Origin: Oehlia diaphana | Lineage: Eukaryota > Glomeromycota > Glomeromycetes > Glomerales > Glomeraceae | Direction of reading: 5' to 3' | Assembly: GCA_003833135.1 (NCBI GenBank) | Contig: QZLH01000093.1 | Location: forward strand, 74,065 to 135,176 | DNA length: 61,112 nucleotides | Shown here: in pieces, positions 58,509 through 61,112 of the stretch | Layout: each line of letters opens with the position of its first letter | How positions within the stretch are numbered: the first letter of the stretch is position 1 | Program-made: the position numbers and the translations under genes | The notes under the pieces: generated by a model | Told to the model about the DNA's origin: nothing | The model's input: the letters and a program-made list of their open reading frames with translations, nothing else | Databases searched by the model: none

Positions 58509-59459
58509 CTAAAAAACAATAAAAATTAAAATTAATATAATGAGTAAAAAAAAATATCTCATCGAAAATAGTAGATTCTGGTATCATGAGGGGCCGGATT
58601 TTTACAAAATTTTGAAAACTATCAAGGTTTGAAGGTTTCCTATAAATAAAGAACAAAAAAACGTTATTAACACGTTTTTAAAAGAGTAAAAATTAGTTTC
58701 AAAATTGCTTTGAAACTCACTTGGATTCTGGTATCTAGGCGAGACCAGATTTCCTACAAAATTAACTGAAAGTTAATTAATGCATTTATTAGAAAGTTTT
58801 TGAAATCTTTCAAAAACATTACCTAAAGGATCAGTGCTTTAAACTTCAGAGCTAGTTCCCTATAGATCTGAAGTAATATCCGTCATTCTAAAAAAAAAAA
58901 GAAATGTTAGTATTGTTTCGTACTTTACTTTTGTTAAAAAAATAAATATATTGAAAAATGCACCTCTTGAAATACTTATATTCCATTCATCTTTAAGTCA
59001 AAACGAAGACAAAGCCTAAGAAAAAGAAAAGAACAAAACAAATAAAAATCACCTTAATTTCGTAAAAAAGGTGCTAAAACCTATAAAGAAGTATTGATAT
59101 CTAAAATAGAAAAGGAAAACAATTGTTAGTAATGAAGACAAAAGGAAACAATAAAATCAAAAGACCTACTTTTATTATTGAAACCTAAAAAAGAAAATCC
59201 AAAAGAGTTGTCAAAATTTAAGATACAAAAAAATAAAAGGTAAAAGCTTACTCTATTTGCGGAACAATGTGAAACAAAAAAATGTTCAACTTATCATCAA
59301 AAGATCTTGGATCGAGGGGTGGTAAGAATCAGCAAATTCTAAAGAAAAGAAAAACCAGAAAAAGCTTGTAAAGTTCGTTAAAATAAAATCACTAAAGAAA
59401 AAAAATTGAAAACTTACCAAAATTTCGCGTCCAAGTGGACTAAAAGAACCACTTAAAAA

Positions 59460-60520
59460 ATAAAAAATAAGGATTTTTTTCAACAGAAAGTATGAAAAGT
59501 GAGAAAGGAGAAAGAAAAAATGAAAGAAAAAGGAAAGGTAAAAGAGAAAGAAAGGAAAAGAATAAAGAAAAATGGAAAAAAATGAAGACGAGAAGTGAAA
59601 AAAAAAGTTATTTTTATATTAACTAAATCGAACTATCTGCTACATAAGACTTGATTTAAAAATTTATCATCATAAACAGTTAATAAAATAAATTGGCAGA
59701 TTTACAAAGCCATCATGTATGGGAAGATAATAAGACCACATGGTTCTTCGTATATATTATTATACTTTAATAATGAATAGGAGTGATATACAAATCAGCA
59801 ATGAAAGGAATAGGATCATCCTTACAGATAAAGAGCCAAAAAGAATTGTTTGGAAATATAATAAATACATTTTTAATGGACTGAAAAAAAAAAGACTGTG
59901 CAGTGTCAACAATTACCATGTCATTACAACAGTCGATTGACATTTCAGATGGCGATGAGTTAATATTTTCGACGTGATGGATTACATGGAGTTGGAGAAG
60001 AAGATGCCAGCGCCCACGCCTGCACCTTTACTATCAACATTACCAAAGAAAGACAAACTAAGTTTGGATGATTTGGACGGAGGAGTTAGATAATAATAAG
60101 AAAAATGAGAGAAAAGAAAGAACAATCACATGTTAGTGTGGAATCGGAATAAAATATTGGTATAAAATAATTAGATTGCATAGTTTATTAAAGTTACTAG
60201 TTGATAAAATTAATATAAAATACACAAAGTATTAGTATTCTCATTCAAATTTTATTAACTTTTTCTAATAATTTTAGTATCTTATAGCAAATTGTATTTT
60301 ATTTTTATTTTTCTTATTTGGGCGATGTAGATTTTAGTCTAGACTTATAGGGTTATTAAGTTTTTCATTATTTACCGCTGTATTGCGACAATCTATGTTA
60401 ATATGATTTACTTAAATAAAGAAATGCGTTATTAAATTAAAAAAAAAATAAATAAGTATCGTTAAATAATATTTAATATATTTAATAAATATTTTGGATT
60501 GATTTTCGATGATAATTCCG
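59460..60520. other. Low-complexity and weakly coding region
   Basis: A purine-rich tract (about 59480-59600, GAAAG/AAAGG words) is followed by A/T-rich DNA. A frame at 59740-59940 has no domain and is not called. A small frame at 59977 is listed separately. Confidence 0.4.
59977..60093 (+). other. Small coding-like frame, 38 codons
   Basis: It starts MDYMELEKKMPAPTPAPLLS and ends KLSLDDLDGGVR. Ala/Pro-rich and acidic-basic blocks and higher GC than its flanks suggest a genuine last exon or a repeat-encoded peptide. An acceptor-like TTTCAG lies 27 bp upstream (59943-59948). Family unknown. Confidence 0.3.
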
Positions 60521-60550
60521 ATGCTATTCACCATCTATTTACTATGAAGT

Positions 60551-60593
60551 GCCATACTGATCAAAAGTATGAGCCGCCATACTGATCAAAAGT
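60551..60593 (+). repeat. 18-bp direct repeat
   Basis: GCCATACTGATCAAAAGT occurs at 60551 and again at 60576, just outside the large inverted repeat. Confidence 0.6.
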
Positions 60594-60599
60594 CTGGGG

Positions 60600-61112
60600 T
60601 TAAACCCTAGATCAAACCCTGGATTCATCTGGGATGAAAATGGATAAATCCATATTTTATCCCAGATTTTCCTATATTTTACCCTGGATCTGATCCATAT
60701 TTTATCCCGGATCTGATCCACATTTTATCCCAGATTAGTTCCTTAAATTTCACCAAAAATTACATCACACCCAATTATCAAACCCTAGATTAAATCCATA
60801 TTTTATCCCGGATTTAATCTATATTTTATCTCAGATTATATTTTATCCTTAGACTATATCACAGAAGTTTCTGAGTCATGTAATCAGAATTTCTTTGTTT
60901 ATAAGATCATTTTAGAAACTTCTCATATAACTTTAAAATAAAATCATTAATTGATTTCGTAATGTTGGATTTAGATAAAATCAAATATAGATAAATCAAA
61001 TCTGGGATAAAATATAGATTAAAGCCGGGATAAAATATGGATTAATCCAGGGTTTGATAATTGGGTGTGATGTAATTTTGGTGAAATTTAAGGAATTAAT
61101 CCGGGATAAAAT
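60600..61112. mobile_element. Large inverted repeat (foldback/MITE), cut by window end
   Basis: The left arm 60721-60836 (TTCCTTAAATTTCACCAAAA ... CCCAATTATCAAACCCT ...) is repeated in inverse at 60998-61112 (AGGGTTTGATAATTGGG ... GGTGAAATTTAAGGAA) with few differences. The loop is 60837-60997. Within and left of the arm, a word of about 20 bp (CATATTTTATCCCGGATCTG and variants) is tandemly repeated from about 60645. The right arm runs off the window, so the true end, target duplication and any coding part cannot be seen. Confidence 0.65.

Larger units (their letters stand above)
58235..59439 (-). pseudogene. Array of micro-exon-like units including a kinase relic
   Basis: On the minus strand several short open pieces are bounded by AG and GTAAGT/GTGAGT: 59439-59418 (22 nt), 58753-58721 (33 nt) and 58274-58235 (40 nt). 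The last two share the phrase TACCA-(G/A)-AAT-C/T just before the donor, and GTTTCAAA just after it. A fourth piece (58860 downward) follows a long T run and AG. ORF text such as FADSYHPSIQDLLM (about 59290-59335) precedes them. They may be the decayed or duplicated exons of one gene, but no product can be built. Part of the signal may be chance in A/T-rich DNA. Confidence 0.3.

Noticed and set aside
59740..59940. 66-codon frame as a gene
   Set aside because: Its composition is typical of chance frames in A/T-rich DNA, and there is no domain or homologous copy in the window.

Overview
The window looks like nuclear DNA from an arbuscular mycorrhizal fungus (Glomeromycota, Rhizophagus-like). 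The evidence is the very AT-rich background, short spliceosomal introns (about 70-110 nt, mostly GTAAGT/GTATAT donors), several tyrosine-kinase-like (TKL) protein kinases with one shared intron pattern, a kinase fused to Sel1 repeats, decayed BTB genes and many small terminal-inverted-repeat elements. The assignment rests on family resemblance, not on a database search.

Four paralogues of a very large multidomain gene dominate the window: 111-5703 (+), 13660-18297 (+), 26489-32627 (+) and 52664-57646 (+). The full form, intact only at 26489-32627 (1944 aa predicted), has an N-terminal TKL-type pseudokinase (HKD or HND, DSG for DFG, catalytic-loop Asn lost). A duplicated module follows that resembles the fungal MACPF-like (perforin-fold) domain, then leucine-rich repeats, a long coiled coil expanded by in-frame tandem repeats, and a conserved C-terminal module. 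The copy at 111 carries one in-frame TAG. The copy at 13660 keeps the family promoter but has lost its kinase exons and carries one TAA in the coiled coil. The copy at 52664 lacks both the kinase and the C-terminal module.

Three stand-alone TKL kinases lie among them: 8193-9665 (+, intact, canonical motifs), 10936-12410 (-, 2-nt frameshift and HHD) and 22545-24059 (-, intact, but with a Gly-to-Cys change in the glycine loop). Two of them, at 10936-12410 and 22545-24059, are each divergently transcribed from a large-gene copy (13660 and 26489). Their flanks are also homologous, so a unit made of a TKL kinase and a divergent pseudokinase/MACPF-like/LRR/coiled-coil gene was duplicated. A kinase-Sel1 gene lies at 47052-49105 (-) with DFG changed to YFG and a lost splice acceptor. 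A TKL exon relic lies at 58439-58508 (-).

The rest is mobile-element-rich and gene-poor: a Harbinger-like MITE with GGCC arms (6457-6679), pogo-like TIR elements (18901-19279, 19823-22092, 42286-42452, 50640-50959), a separate MITE family (20177-20500, 35648-35918), a decayed gag-like region (6103-7760), two BTB pseudogenes (40400-41170, 42610-43400), a 116-bp tandem array (57821-58121) and a large inverted repeat reaching the right edge (60721-61112). One compact intronless gene of 121 codons lies at 45074-45439.

Working hypothesis (inference): the kinase domain, the membrane-attack-like module, the LRR and the hypervariable coiled coil, next to divergent active TKL kinases, suggest a fast-evolving birth-and-death family of sensor/executioner proteins. 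It would be comparable in logic to NLR or MLKL systems, but no function has been shown.
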